Shown piece by piece: positions 1-10,599 of a stretch of DNA of 64,000 nucleotides. The translations under genes were made by a program, and so were the position numbers. The notes beneath the pieces are model-generated. The model was not told where the DNA came from and did no database searches. It saw only the letters and a program-made list of their open reading frames with translations. Each line of letters opens with the position of its first letter. Within the stretch, counting starts at the first letter, position 1. The DNA lies in the NCBI GenBank assembly GCA_947646735.1, contig CANTFK010000986.1:124001-188000 (forward strand), given 5' to 3'. Source of the DNA: Peronospora farinosa. Taxonomy: Eukaryota; Oomycota; Peronosporomycetes; Peronosporales; Peronosporaceae.

Positions 1-600
1 GTAACGGGCTCAACGTTATACGTACCCGTTAAGTATGCGATACTTAACGGGAAGGTCTCAAAAGGTACGTAAGTACTTAAGACATGTCGCTCGGGTGAGA
101 TACACCATGTGTCACACCCTTGCGTATGTGATATACACTAGGTGTATTCACATTGATGGGGATGACGCCCAGCTGGGACTAGGCGTCATCAAATGACGTC
201 AGTCAGTTACGTCATTGAGCGAGCTTAAATATATTTAAGCTCGCACGTTGGGATGCGCATCTATAGAGAGGGCACCCATCATTACATATTAACCAATCAG
301 TAGTTAGATTTATATTTAGTTAAAATCTATTAAATATAAATCAGTCTTGAATTTACTTAAACAAGCACACCACGCACGAGATGTTGAGAAACTTCTGCGT
401 GACGTCGGTGTTGTAAGTGTTAAGAAGTTCGTTGCACTCTCGCTTAAGCGAGAGGCAACTGTTGGTACGACTGCTTAAGCAGTCGACCAACCTTCCAACC
501 ACCCTCGCACGCAAAAGTAAGACGGTATAACCGCTTTTTCGCTTGTGCATAAGGTGTGTGCTCGTAGTACGAGGCAACTTCGTAGAAGTGCCCGTCTACA
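1..600 (+). repeat. Ty3/gypsy LTR (3' LTR or solo), left edge of window
   Basis: The stretch begins at GTAACGGG, which matches LTR starts of form TGTAACGGG elsewhere, so the first base probably lies outside the window. It ends in GTCTACA at base 600, the same end as the LTRs at 1636-2239 and 39826-40402. It belongs to the G1 LTR family by long shared blocks. It contains two adjacent palindromic stems centred on CTTAAG at 431-459 and 461-491. The bases right after it are the 3' end of an NLP gene, so the parent element was inserted into that gene. Whether it is a solo LTR or the end of a full element cannot be seen. Confidence 0.85.
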
Positions 601-688
601 GTGTGCCTTAAATTTAACGTACTGGCGCGTGCCCATTAACGATCAAAATTTTATGCAACAGCTGATACAAGAGTTTCCTTCCAAATGA
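601..688 (+). pseudogene. NLP (NPP1 family) 3' fragment, cut by LTR
   Basis: Read in the frame beginning at base 602, this encodes 28 codons and a TGA at 686-688. The peptide starts CALN and contains PINDQNF, matching the C-terminus of the NLP copies at 29992 and 59102 (RCALN...PINENNF). The rest of the gene would lie left of the LTR that ends at 600. It is a necrosis- and ethylene-inducing-like protein tail, broken by the LTR. It lies only about 380 bp upstream of the next NLP in the same orientation, which indicates an old tandem array. Confidence 0.8.
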
Positions 689-1066
689 AGAGAAATCTGT
701 TGGTGATACAACTTGTAGATAACATTATACGTAAATACAGCATTTACTGTTGTACTCTGTTTCTACTTTGAGCCTTGCTGAGGTTGTAAATTTGTCACAC
801 TGAAGGCATGTCCGGCCATGCGCACTTTAAGCATGATAAGATTACGAATTGCGATGTGAAAGCTCTACCATTTACTGCACGATTCGACTAGACTTGTTCT
901 TTGTATGAAGAACGAAATCTGGTTGTAAAGGTTCTTGAATAAACTATAATAAAACAACTTTGGTGATGCACATACTTCATCGACTTTTCTTGGTGACATC
1001 GCCTCCCACCATCTCATTATTCTTTTTTCATCCTGAACAAGAGTCAACAAGTGAAAATCTCCCACC
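689..1066 (+). promoter_or_regulatory. NLP intergenic region with conserved 5' leader
   Basis: This holds the 3' flank of the broken NLP at 601 and the 5' flank of the NLP at 1067. The last 70 bases (CATCTCATTATTC, then a T-rich run, then AAGAGTCAACAAG) are almost the same as those before the NLPs at 29992 and 59102 and before the one on the - strand at 52447. CTCATT followed by a T-rich tract partly resembles the oomycete initiator/flanking promoter element. Upstream, TGATAAGATTACGAATTGC is also shared with 29744-29762. The transcription start is not established. Confidence 0.45.
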
Positions 1067-1635
1067 ATGAAGATCGCTGGCTTCCTATGTGTCGCTTTGG
1101 CCGGCATTACTACGGTCGTAGACCATGTAACGGCCAAGGAAGCTGGTTATATCAATGCGCCGTTGAAATCATGCCCGAAGTTTAGGAAGATCAATCACGA
1201 CGACATACGACCGTTTCACCAGCCTACCGCCGCTACGCTCGATGAAAAGGCTGCCGTCAAATTCAAACCGAGACTCACAATTGGTCCGCATCTATGCCAC
1301 GCATACCCTGTAGTAAGCCAAGAAGGTTATATTAGCGGTGGACTTAATCCTACCGGACCCTCTGACGGTCAATGCAAGGGAAATCGCTATGCGTCTCAAG
1401 TTTACGGGCGTGCAGCTTGGTACAAAGGAAAATATGCTATCATGTACGCATGGTACTTTCCGAAAGAGCAAATAAAGGATAAAGGTCATCGCTACGGCTG
1501 GCAAACTTGTATCTTGTGGCTCAACAACCCTGCTAACAAAGACCCGGAAATTTTGGCAGTCTCGCTGTCGTTAAACTACGCCTTCATGATCCATGGTCCT
1601 CCAGCACGTTCCAAAGTGGATGGCACGGCTGTAAA
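1067..1635 (+). pseudogene. NLP (necrosis/ethylene-inducing-like protein) truncated by LTR insertion
   Basis: The ATG at 1067 opens a secreted NPP1-family protein. About 22 residues form a signal peptide (MKIAGF... VTA), followed by the family's PF-Q-P segment near residue 50. The peptide AIMYAWYFPKEQ matches the region recognised in plants as the nlp immunogenic peptide. The cytolytic heptapeptide GHRHDWE is replaced by GHRYGWQ, which loses the acidic residue, so the protein would be expected to be non-cytolytic like many downy-mildew NLPs. After 189 native codons the frame runs into the LTR starting at 1636, adds about 11 LTR-encoded residues and stops at 1669. The conserved C-terminal 55-60 residues seen in the copy at 29992 are missing. 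Compared with its paralogs it has no other visible lesion. Confidence 0.85.
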
Positions 1636-2239
1636 TGTAACAGGGCATCTGGTTACACGTAAACATTAAGTAATATACTTAACGTTTGGTCTAAAAGTAT
1701 CCATGATTACTTATGACCTGTCACTTGGGTGCGATACACAAAGGTGATCCACCATCGTGAGTGTGATATACATTTATGGATTCACATGAGAAAGGATGAC
1801 GCTAGTTGAAGCTAGGCATCGCGACGTCTCAGAAGGACGTCAGTTGCAATCTTAAATCTAGATTTAAGATCATGCGACAGGATACGCTTCTAAAGAGTCG
1901 CGTATCCGATCTACATACATATATACATACAGCCAATCAGTAGTTAAGTATATAATTAGTTGTAATTAATTAAATATAGCTCAGTCTTGAATTTGCTAAA
2001 TTAAAAGCACCACGCACGAGAAGCCGAAAAGCTTCTACGTGACGTCGGTGCTTTAGTGTTAAGAAGTTCGTTGCACTCTCGCTTAAGCGAGAGGCAACTG
2101 TTGGTACGACTGCTTAAGCAGTCGACTAACCTCCTAACCACCCTCGCACGCGAAGGTAATACGATCTAACCGCTTCCTCGCTTGTGCATACGGTGTGTGC
2201 TCGTAGTGCGAGGCAACTTCGTAGAAGTGCCCGTCTACA
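1636..2239 (+). repeat. 5' LTR of G1
   Basis: A 604-bp LTR with TGTAACAGGG at the start and GTCTACA at the end (TG...CA). The stems at 2070-2098 and 2100-2130 correspond to the two palindromes in the LTR at 1-600. It resembles the LTR at 39826-40402 more closely than the one at 18592-19041. Confidence 0.88.
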
Positions 2240-2240
2240 C

Positions 2241-2250
2241 TTGGTATCAC
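2241..2250 (+). other. Putative primer-binding site of G1
   Basis: TTGGTATCAC lies directly after the LTR. TGG is the complement of a tRNA 3' CCA. The G2 and E3 elements have TTGGTAGCAC at the same place, so G1 carries one changed base. The tRNA would end GTGCTACCA. Which tRNA that is cannot be decided here. Confidence 0.5.
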
Positions 2251-2298
2251 TAGTGGTCCTTCCCACGACCCGTCTCTCTGAGCGTGCGTGTGGTTGAC

Positions 2299-3351
2299 AT
2301 GGTCCTTAATATGGACTGGAGTGAATTCCCTTACCTCTCCCAACATCATAGGGAGTTGGCAGAGCATATGGCGCAGGGACTTGGTGAACAAGCCCTGGTC
2401 AACCTCTTGCAATGTCCTCCTGAGCAACATGTTGCGCAGTTGGAGCAATTTGAGGCGTTTGTGCTCGGACAGCGTAGAAACGCGTCCGAGGTAAACAGCC
2501 AAGCCACCGCTGAGTCCATCAGTAAGACTCAGGATGAGCTTAGGCTTGAGCAGGCACGGAATGAGGCGCTCAACAGAACTATTGAGACGCTCTCTTCCCG
2601 GCCTGCTCAACCGAGGCCCATTCGGATGGACCCTCCGAAGTTCGATGGAACTAGCCCTCACACGATTGTTCACTGGCTATTAGCAGTTGAGCAATGTGGA
2701 GTGGCGCAGCTCATCGAAGACGACACCAGAATGGTGTCGTATGCCATGTCCAACTTGCGTGGCAAAGCGTCAGAGTGGGCATGCTCTGCGCTGATGGCTA
2801 ATGCTGATGCATTTCCATCATGAACGATCGTTAAGTCAAAGATTCGCGCCATGTATCAGCCGCCTAACAACGAAGTGTTGCTTATGGCGCGCTTCTTTGG
2901 AGCACGACAGGCGAAACGCTCTCTGCAAGAATTTGTGCAGGAGATGCGTTCGCTGTCGGCGTCCATTAATGGGGAACCGATACCAGAGCGTATCAAGGTA
3001 GCCACGTTCATGAATGGACTTAGGCATGGCCCATCGCGTCAGGACCTTTTCAGAAAGGTGCCAGCGACGATGGAAGAGGCAATTGACATTGCCTTAGTTG
3101 AGGAGCAATCCTACAACAGCGCCTCGGCGACAGCCTATTGCAGGCCGTCGACCGAAAAGTCTGATGCCACTCCCATGCAGTTAGTCAATGCAGATGTGAT
3201 CTGCTACAAGTGCGGCAAGCGCGGCCATATGATAGCTCGCTGCCATGTCGAACTTGCTGCTGGGGCCAAGGCGCCCATTGAAAAGTCTCCCAACCCGAAG
3301 GGTAGTGCGAATAATCGTGCACGTCGCACGGATTCATTCGACCCCCGATAA
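2299..3351 (+). pseudogene. G1 gag (capsid-nucleocapsid)
   Basis: The chosen start is the ATG at 2299, which aligns with the ATG at 39766 of the G2 gag; an upstream GTG at 2284 is also in frame. The protein has a retrotransposon capsid region (DPPKFDGTSPHTIVHWL, then a LRGKASEW motif) and a CCHC zinc knuckle C-YKC-GKRGH-MIAR-C near 3202-3243. An in-frame TGA at 2821 replaces the Trp present in the G2 copy. The frame then continues to TAA at 3349. Gag packages element RNA in the virus-like particle. As it stands it is broken once. Confidence 0.85.
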
Positions 3352-3426
3352 GTCGGGAAATGCGGGAGCGCAGTAGGGGCGGGATGCCCTACTGTCGCGG
3401 ACTCTGAATCTACCCCTAAGTTCAGA

Positions 3427-4026
3427 GTGATCGAACAAATGGGTAGCATAGTCTCTGAGGTTCCAAAAGGTCGGACCTCAACCCTTTTGGTCTATAGCGC
3501 TCGAGTACGAGGCTATGACCAAATGATGAACCTTCTCGTGGATTCGGGTGCATCTCAAAACTTTGTGAAACTCGCGGCTCTAAAAAAGAGACCGGCGAGT
3601 TATGAGTCGCTTTGCCAGGATGGCAAGCTAGAATAGGCGATCGTTCGTTTAGCGAACGGCGCGCTCGTCAAATCGGAGGGAGTTCAAGTTGAACTCGCCT
3701 TCAGTTTCAGTGACTTCTCTTGTAAAGAGAAGTTCACAGTGCTAGGTATGGAGAGTCCGTATGACCTCATCCTAGGCATGCCTTGGTTGGCTAAACACCA
3801 ACCCTGGATAGACTGGCGTTCACGCACAGTCGCTAGCTCTACGCAAGACACCGGAAAGGATGTGCTCTTGCGAGAGGCTTATGTGGCTGATGCTGTGTCC
3901 AACACAGTCGAGGGTGCGATGACGGTATGTCAATCGACACCAGGAACTACCCAGCTCGAAAGGAGTGGTGTAGTTGGAAGTGCACTGGCGGAAAGCCAGG
4001 TGACACAAATTTCTACCCAACTCTAG
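3427..4026 (+). pseudogene. G1 aspartic protease and spacer
   Basis: The frame is the same as gag. The retropepsin motif LLVDSGASQNFV is at about 3529-3564, and the later fold signature LILGMPWLAKHQPWIDWR is at about 3765-3820. An in-frame TAG at 3634 separates them, and another stop is at 4024. The following spacer, up to about 4600, holds imprecise GVV/GALA-type repeats and several stops. The same region is the left end of the inverted copy at 12780. Confidence 0.8.
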
Positions 4027-4623
4027 GAGACTGGTGTAGTGAATGGGACGATGACAAGTAGTCATGCGTTCAATGGTCTTGCATAGAGCCGAGAGACTGT
4101 GGCAGTTGATGGTGGGCTGACAGGAAGTAAAGCGTGACAAGAGCCGGCACAGAGCCATGAGCCTGGTGCGGTTGGGAGGAGTGCGTTAGCTATAATATCA
4201 ACGACACCTTCTTCCAGGTCAAAGGTCGTGGTGACTCAAAGAACGAGCACCAGACGTAGTAAGACCATCAAGGGCACGTCGAAACGAGTGACCCTTGGAT
4301 CATTCTCGGTCCAAGAAGACGGACCTGGAGGTCGTCGAAGACAAGATGCCGGAGGCATCCTCAGTTGAGGTGCTCCAGCTTATTTTGGCATCTGCCGAGG
4401 AGATAGTAAATATCTCGGAGATGACGTGGGATCGGTTCTGTCCGAACCAAAGGAAGGAAAGATCCATGAGATAGTCGCACCAGTTCCAGAAGAGAACGTG
4501 GTGGACTGTTGCTCATCGTCCACAATAAGCGAGAGCGTCTTTGACCCAAAACCGACAAGAAGAAACAGTTTGCTGCTCAAGGCTGGGATGCCTTGAAGTA
4601 AAGCCCGTTTTATATGATATTAT

Positions 4624-6060
4624 GTGACGTTTTCCCAGCAGAAATGCCGAGCCGCCTATCGGTCGATAGGGGCATCAGGCACGAGATTGAACTTGGAGCC
4701 TGACACCAAGTATTGTGTGACCAGGCAATGGCCGTTGCCGAAAGAACAAGTCGATTACATGGATGAGTTCTTCGACAAGCGATCAAAGGCGGGACATGTA
4801 CGTGAGAGAAAGTTGACTCACAGCATCTCGACCTTCTTAGTTCGTAAAGCAACAGGCGGATGGCGCGTGTTTCACGCTTATAATAAGCTGAACACGGCCA
4901 CCATTCTGGAGCAGACGCCGATCTCGCGGAAAGATGTCTTGTTGAACTCCATGGGAAAGTCAACTATCTTTTCCGCGTTGGATCTGAAGGATGGTACTAT
5001 CAAACTCTCATGATAGATACTGATGTAGCAAAACGGCAGTAATCAACCCAAGCGGTATGCTGTGGGAGTGGCTTGTGATGCCACAAGGACTGAAAAATGC
5101 TTTAGCGACATTCAACCGAGTGGTGGCTCACGTGATGCGTCAGCGCCGTGCCTACTCGCCCCATTAATTTGACGCTGTATTCGTGCATAGTAGGGCGGAG
5201 GACGGTCTGAGCGCAATGGAGTCGCACAAGCGCCATTTAGACGCTGTGTTGCACACTCTGGGTGACGTTCAATTATACGTTGACTTGCAAAAGTGCGTAA
5301 TAGGTGTCCCCGAGAAACCTGTACTGGGCTGCATCGTAGGGTCACATGGTGTACGAGCAGGCACAGAAAAGGTAAAGGCTATCAAGGAATGGTCAGTCCC
5401 ACGACACGTGAAGTATCGGCGCGGATTCCTTGAGTTCGCTAATTACTTGCATAAAGTAAAGCAAGAAGTGTGCGGAGCGAACGAAGCCATTGTCTGACCT
5501 TCAAAAAAGGGATGCAGAATGGACTTGGTCTAAGGATCAAGAAGATGCGTTCACACCAGTGAAGCAACCTCTTGTTGAGGCACCGGTCGTGGCATTGCCA
5601 GACGCGGATAAGCCTTTTAGCGTCGTTTGCGATGCAAGAAATTTTGCAATCGGCAGCGCGCTCATGCAGAAGGACGACAGCGGCCTTGACCGTGTCATTA
5701 CGTATCAGTCTTGGCTTTTGAAATCCGCAGAGCTGAATTACCCTGTGCAGGACAAGGAGATACTTTCAATTAAGTATGCCCTTGGGTAAAGTTTCAAGTG
5801 CACCTCGTAGGCACCGAACCTTTTGTGGTTTATACGGATCACGAATCACTGCGGACCGCTATAAATTCACCGCACCTCTCGCCGAGAATGGCTAGGGCTA
5901 ACATTCTTCTTTGAATTTAATTCTAAAGTTGAATATAAGCAGGGTAAGTCGAATGTCTTGGTTGACGCGTTATCGCGCAGACCAGACTTCGAGGCAAGAC
6001 ACCAGGAAAGTGTGTCTCGTGCGAAAGCACAAGGTGAGTCGTCAACATTGGCAGCCATGA
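4624..6060 (+). pseudogene. G1 reverse transcriptase-RNase H, catalytically dead
   Basis: RT is recognised from YCVTRQWPLPKEQ, then FLVRKATGGWRVFHAYNKLN, then FSALDL. The YxDD box, which is TYFDD in E3 at 23449, here reads TAA-Phe-Asp-Ala at 5165-5176, so both the Tyr and the second catalytic Asp are lost. Frame changes occur near 5010, 5180 and 5490. RNase H shows FSVVCDARNFAIGSAL (5621-5664) and YTDHESLRTA (5831-5860). The same dead box is present in G1' (11481-11492) and G2 (36887-36898). Confidence 0.85.
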
Positions 6061-6103
6061 AGGTCTACCATGTGACGAGCTTAATGGCCTCCGATGTCAA
6101 AGA

Positions 6104-7120
6104 GTGTTACAGTCAGGACGAACATTGTCGCCTGCTGTCGTATCTTTTAGTGGGCGAAAGGTTGCACTTCCGTCACATTTGGAAGCGAAGTTATATCGCT
6201 TTAGTAACCGTGATGGCCTATTATGGCATAAGCTGTCACCTTGTGATCCCTTAAGATTCTATGTCCCTAATGGCACAGATCTCAAGCTGATGATACTTCA
6301 CGAGTGCCATGATGCGCCATCTAGTGGGCATCTGGGTCGTGAAAAGACATTCTTACGAGTGTCAGGGAAATTTTGGTGGTCCCTCCTATACCAGTGGGTG
6401 GCCAACTATATTCGCTCTTGCGAAGAGTGTCAGCGCATAAAGCCTTCACCTTCTCGCAATGCGCCACTGAAGCCACTGCCGATTCCAACTGAATGTTGGA
6501 AGTCGGTCAGTTTGGACTTTATGTTTGGATTACTGACTGACCATATAGGCAGGACGGGGCTCGTCGTCTTTGTAGACAGACTGAGCAAGATGGTGCATTT
6601 GGCACCATGTAGCACCAAGATCTCAGGAAAAGAGTCTGCCCTCTTGTTTCTGGATCACGTGTACCGACTACACGGGATGCCTGAATCCATAGTATCGGAC
6701 CGAGATCCGCGTATTACGTCGGGTTTTTGGCGACATGTGTTTGAGCTGCTGGGAAGCAAGCTCCACATGTCAACCGCTGATCATCCCCAGACCGATGGCC
6801 AAACAGAACGTGTCAATCGAGTCGTGGCGGATGTGTTGCGTACAGTAGCGACTCCCAAAGAATGGAGCAAGCAATTGCCATTCGTGGAGCTCGCTATTAA
6901 TAACAGTGTTCACGCCAGTACGGGTGAAACACTGTTTTACATTAACGGACTGCGTCATCCTCGAACGCCAGTCTCGTTTGTGCGCAGCCCGAGTCTTAGT
7001 GGGGGAAGGCCCCTCACTTCGCTCGGTGCGAATGCCAAAGAGAGCCAAGGTTGCCCTAGTGACACTGCTAATTTAGCAGTGGTCACGGCACCTATAGGTG
7101 TCACAGAGGAGGCACGGTAA
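6104..7120 (+). pseudogene. G1 integrase core, open for 338 codons
   Basis: The N-terminal HHCC zinc finger is visible as HECH...GHLG followed by CEEC. The catalytic triad of the DDE core is present: D in SLDFMFGL, D in VSDRDPRITSGFW and E in TDGQTERVNRVV. The frame ends at 7120 before the C-terminal SH3-like part, which resumes in another frame near 7321. Integrase inserts the cDNA into the host chromosome. It is the only long undamaged sense domain in G1. G1' has a near-identical 338-codon frame with two visible substitutions. It is part of a broken polyprotein, so it is listed as a pseudogene. Confidence 0.85.
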
Positions 7121-7320
7121 GAAATGCCAGTGCTCCTTGACGATGACACTATAGTGTATCAACAGCGTCGACCCATGACCAACCTCTTGGAAGTGTCATA
7201 GGCGAGCTGGATGCTACAAGCGTTATCGAAGCTCAGCGCTTCGTGGATGAGCGATTTGCCATCACACGTAAAGTCCGTGACGCGATGTTAAGCGCATGGG
7301 AGAAGCAAAAATAATATGCA

Positions 7321-8170
7321 GACCAGCATGGTCGCAAAAACAATGAACACTTTAGTGTGGGGGACAAAGTGCTATTAAGTACTGCTACCCTACCTAAACA
7401 TGCAATTTCTGTACTACCTTTGGTGGTACTACAAAGCTATTTCCCCGGTTCATTGGGCCCTTTACAGTGGTTGAAGAAGTTGGAGACCTAAATTATAGGC
7501 TCACTCTCCCACCGTATATAACGACGCACCCCGTATTCTGCGTGGGTCGTCTGAAACAATATGCTGATCCAGCAGAGATCACATATCCACATCGGGCTAA
7601 CGAGACCGATAGTGACGCCGACTGTGAGTCGAGCGTCGTTGCCGATCATGCGACGGGGAAGCCGAGAGGCTCCCCGTATACTAGCGAGGCGATAGAGAAC
7701 TCGGTGATCGAAGAGGACTACGCTCTTGATGCGGATCTCTCATCGCCAGTCGCTCCAAAATGACCAAACGAAGTTTCAGGCGGTCATACCCCTGACATCC
7801 TTCGTCCTCACATCGCGCAGATCCGAGGTCAGTCGCGAGACTTGACTCTCAAGATCTGTCACCTGCCTCTAGCGCAGCAGACTCAGCCTGCGACTGAACA
7901 GCAGCAGGATAGGCAGCCGCGATTAGGTGGGCGTAATCGCCACTCCTATCGGGCGCCACCTATGTTGGTGGAAACGGAAGGGAATACGCGCTTCCTTGTT
8001 GGAAGGCTGTTGGCCCACCGGTTTGTGAAGCGAAAGCTCAAGTCCTGGTCCAGTGGAAGGGTTACCCAACGAGCTTTGACTCGTGGGATCCTGTGGACGC
8101 GTTGCGCGTCGACGTGCCTGGGCTGGTTGCTGCTTATATGAAGCAGCATCAGCTGACGACTTTCTGCTAG
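7321..8170 (+). pseudogene. G1 integrase C-terminus and chromodomain
   Basis: 7467-7763 encodes the GPF/SH3-like integrase tail (VEEVGDLNYRLTLPP, HPVFCVGRLKQY). From about 7985 the + strand encodes a chromodomain in a shifted frame, with VQWKGYP, SFDSWDPVDAL and PGLVAAY readable, ending near 8155. Chromodomains target chromovirus integration to modified histones. A frameshift lies between the two parts. The opposite strand of this region encodes the conserved antisense protein. Confidence 0.75.
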
Positions 8171-8816
8171 GTCCGGACGGACTAGCAGGGGCAGCGTAGC
8201 GAAAATCAATTGGGGGTCGCTTACCACCCAAGATATCATTTGCACGCTTTATGGCAAAGCTGATTTGCTGCGACCGTTGTTTCGTTGCATCTACATGTAA
8301 GGTTACACGGCGCCGAAGTTCAGCTTCATATTCTTCGGCTGTTTCGTTGGAACGCAGCACGACTGGAATTGGAAAAGCACGACTAAGTGCTTTGCCCTGC
8401 TTTTTCCACAAAGGAAAGACGCTGTAAAATTTTTGAGCGTCGATATGGGGCCGCTGCAAAAGCGCTGCACTAGACCCCTTCGAGTTCATCCACTCGGATG
8501 GAGATGGCATTGGTGCCAAGCCACCACTCACGTAGCCGCCTTCGCGACGGCGGGCTAGTGAGGCCGAAGGTGTACTTGGTGGAGCTTTAAGATCACACTC
8601 ACCTGAGTCTGACTATCCATTATGGATTGTCAAGAAATCAGCATGAGAAGTCACATCTGACTGAGTCGCGACTACTCCTTTCGAAGTAGCGCGCTCAGTC
8701 TTAGTCGCTGCGCTCGCAGGCGCAGGCGACGACGCTTTACCTTCGCTTGCAGGAAGCATAGACGCTCCCTCAAGAACGGGTGCCTCAAAGGATGGGTGAC
8801 TGATCTCGAGAGTCAT
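7789..8816 (-). pseudogene. Antisense ORF remnant of G1 (aORF)
   Basis: On the - strand, 8816-8613 and 8531-7923 are open and together match the antisense protein of E3 (26900-25617). Shared landmarks are SGG-LAP near the N-side, then PHI-x3-Q, then PIPVVLRSNETAEEYEAELR, then QRSQQISFAIKRANDILG. A coiled-coil segment (ESQVSRLTSDLRDVR) is encoded antisense at about 7798-7850 but is shifted by one base. The function is unknown. It is antisense to the chromodomain and lies before the missing 3' LTR. Confidence 0.6.
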
Positions 8817-8889
8817 GTCTCGCTGCTGACTGCGGAGCTACGAGATGTGCGGTCGAAGGATGTCAGGGGTATGACCGCCTGAAACTTCG

Positions 8890-9414
8890 TTTGGTCATTT
8901 TGGAGCGACTGAAGATGAGAGATCCGCATCAAGAGCGTAGTCCTCTTCGATCACCGAGTTCTCTATCGCCTCGCTAGTATACGGGGAGCCTCTCGGCTTC
9001 CCCGTCGCATGATCGGCAACGACGCTCGTCTCACAGTCGACGTCACCATCGGTCTCGTTAGCCCGATGTGGATATGTGATCTCTGCTGGATCAGCATATT
9101 GTTTCAGACGACCCACGCAGAATACGGGGTGCGTCGTTATATACGGTGGGAGAGTGAGCCTATAATTTAGGTCTCCAACTTCTTCAACCACTGTAAAGGG
9201 CCCAATGAATCGGGGCAATAGCTTTGTAGTACCACCAAGGTAGTACAGAAATTGCATGTTTAGGTAGGGTAGCAGTACTTAATAGCACTTTGTCCCCCAC
9301 ACTAAAGTGTTCATTGTTTTTGCGACCATGCTGGCCTGCATATTGTTTTTGCTTCTCCCATGCGCTTAACATCGCGTCACGGACTTTACGTGTGATGGCA
9401 AATCGCTCATCCAC
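8890..9414 (-). pseudogene. G1' integrase C-terminal part
   Basis: The - strand encodes DERFAITRKVRDAML, then GDKVLLSTATLPK, then LLPRFIGPFTVVEEVGDLNY and HPVFCVGRLKQY, which is the GPF/SH3-like tail of chromovirus integrase. A frameshift near 9240 splits it. The corresponding chromodomain is absent because the element is cut at 8798. Confidence 0.75.
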
Positions 9415-9536
9415 GAAGCGCTGAGCTTCGATAACGCTTGTAGCATCCAGCTCGCCTATGACACTTCCAAGAGGTTGGTCATGGGTCGACGCTGTTGATA
9501 CACTATAGTGTCATCGTCAAGGAGCACTGGCATTTC

Positions 9537-10553
9537 TTACCGTGCCTCCTCTGTGACACCTATAGGTGCCGTGACCACTGCTAAATTAGCAGTGTCACTA
9601 GGGCAACCTTGGCTCTCTTTGGCATTTGCACCGAGCGAAGTGAGGGGCCTTCCCCCACTAAGACTCGGGCTGCGTACAAACGAGACTGGCGTTCGAGGAT
9701 GACGCAGTCCGTTAATGTAAAACAGTGTTTCACCCGTACTGGCGTGAACACTGTTATTAATAGCGAGCTCCACGAATGGCAATTGCTTGCTCCATTCTTT
9801 GGGAGTCGCTACTGTACGCAACACATCCGCCACGACTCGATTGACACGTTCTGTTTGGCCATCGGTCTGGGGATGATCAGCGGTTGACATGTGGAGCTTG
9901 CTTCCCAGCAGCTCAAACACATGTCGCCAAAAACCCGACGTAATACGCGGATCTCGGTCCGATACTATGGATTCAGGCATCTCGTGTAGTCGGTACACGT
10001 GACCCAGAAACAAGAGGGCAGACTCTTTTCCTGAGATCTTGGTGCTACATGGTGCCAAATGCACCATCTTGCTCAGTCTGTCTACAAAGACGACGAGCCC
10101 CGTCCTGCCTATATGGTCAGTCAGTAATCCAAACATAAAGTCCAAACTGACCGACTTCCAACATTCAGTTGGAATCGGCAGTGGCTTCAGTGGCGCATTG
10201 CGAGAAGGTGAAGGCTTTATGCGCTGACACTCTTCGCAAGAGCGAATATAGTTGGCCACCCACTGGTATAGGAGGGACCACCAAAATTTCCCTGACACTC
10301 GTAAGAATGTCTTTTCACGACCCAGATGCCCACTAGATGGCGCATCATGGCACTCGTGAAGTATCATCAGCTTGAGATCTGTGCCATTAGGGACATAGAA
10401 TCTTAAGGGATCACAAGGTGACAGCTTATGCCATAATAGGCCATCACGGTTACTAAAGCGATATAACTTCGCTTCCAAATGTGACGGAAGTGCAACCTTT
10501 CGCCCACTAAAAGATACGACAGCAGGCGACAATGTTCGTCCTGACTGTAACAC
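9537..10553 (-). pseudogene. G1' integrase core, open for 338 codons
   Basis: This is the near-identical counterpart of the G1 integrase, with the HHCC zinc finger and all three DDE acidic residues kept. The visible differences are D to G and G to E around the LFL-x-HVYRLH-x-MPE segment. The upstream RT of the same copy carries the shared dead box, so this integrase could act only if other elements supplied the rest. Confidence 0.85.
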
Positions 10554-10599
10554 TCTTTGACATCGGAGGCCATTAAGCTCGTCACATGGTAGACCTTCA

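Larger units (their letters stand above)
1636..8798 (+). mobile_element. Ty3/gypsy chromovirus G1, 3' end lost
   Basis: Order: 5' LTR 1636-2239, primer-binding site, gag, protease, RT, RNase H, integrase with GPF/SH3-like tail, chromodomain, then a region coding antisense. No 3' LTR follows. At about 8798 the sequence switches to an inverted copy of the same element type (G1'). It is inserted in an NLP gene. The five bases before the LTR are GTAAA, but the matching duplication is not found because the right end is gone. Stop codons and frameshifts break gag, protease and RT. The 338-codon integrase frame is open. Confidence 0.85.

Noticed and set aside
1069..1669. Taking the NLP at 1067 as a complete 200-residue gene
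   Set aside because: The last residues come from the LTR, and the conserved C-terminus is missing compared with the copy at 29992.
3820..4158. 112-codon - strand frame repeated in several gypsy copies
   Set aside because: Antisense of the protease-RT spacer. Its repetition reflects the copies. Unlike the aORF, it is not found in E3 with similar protein.
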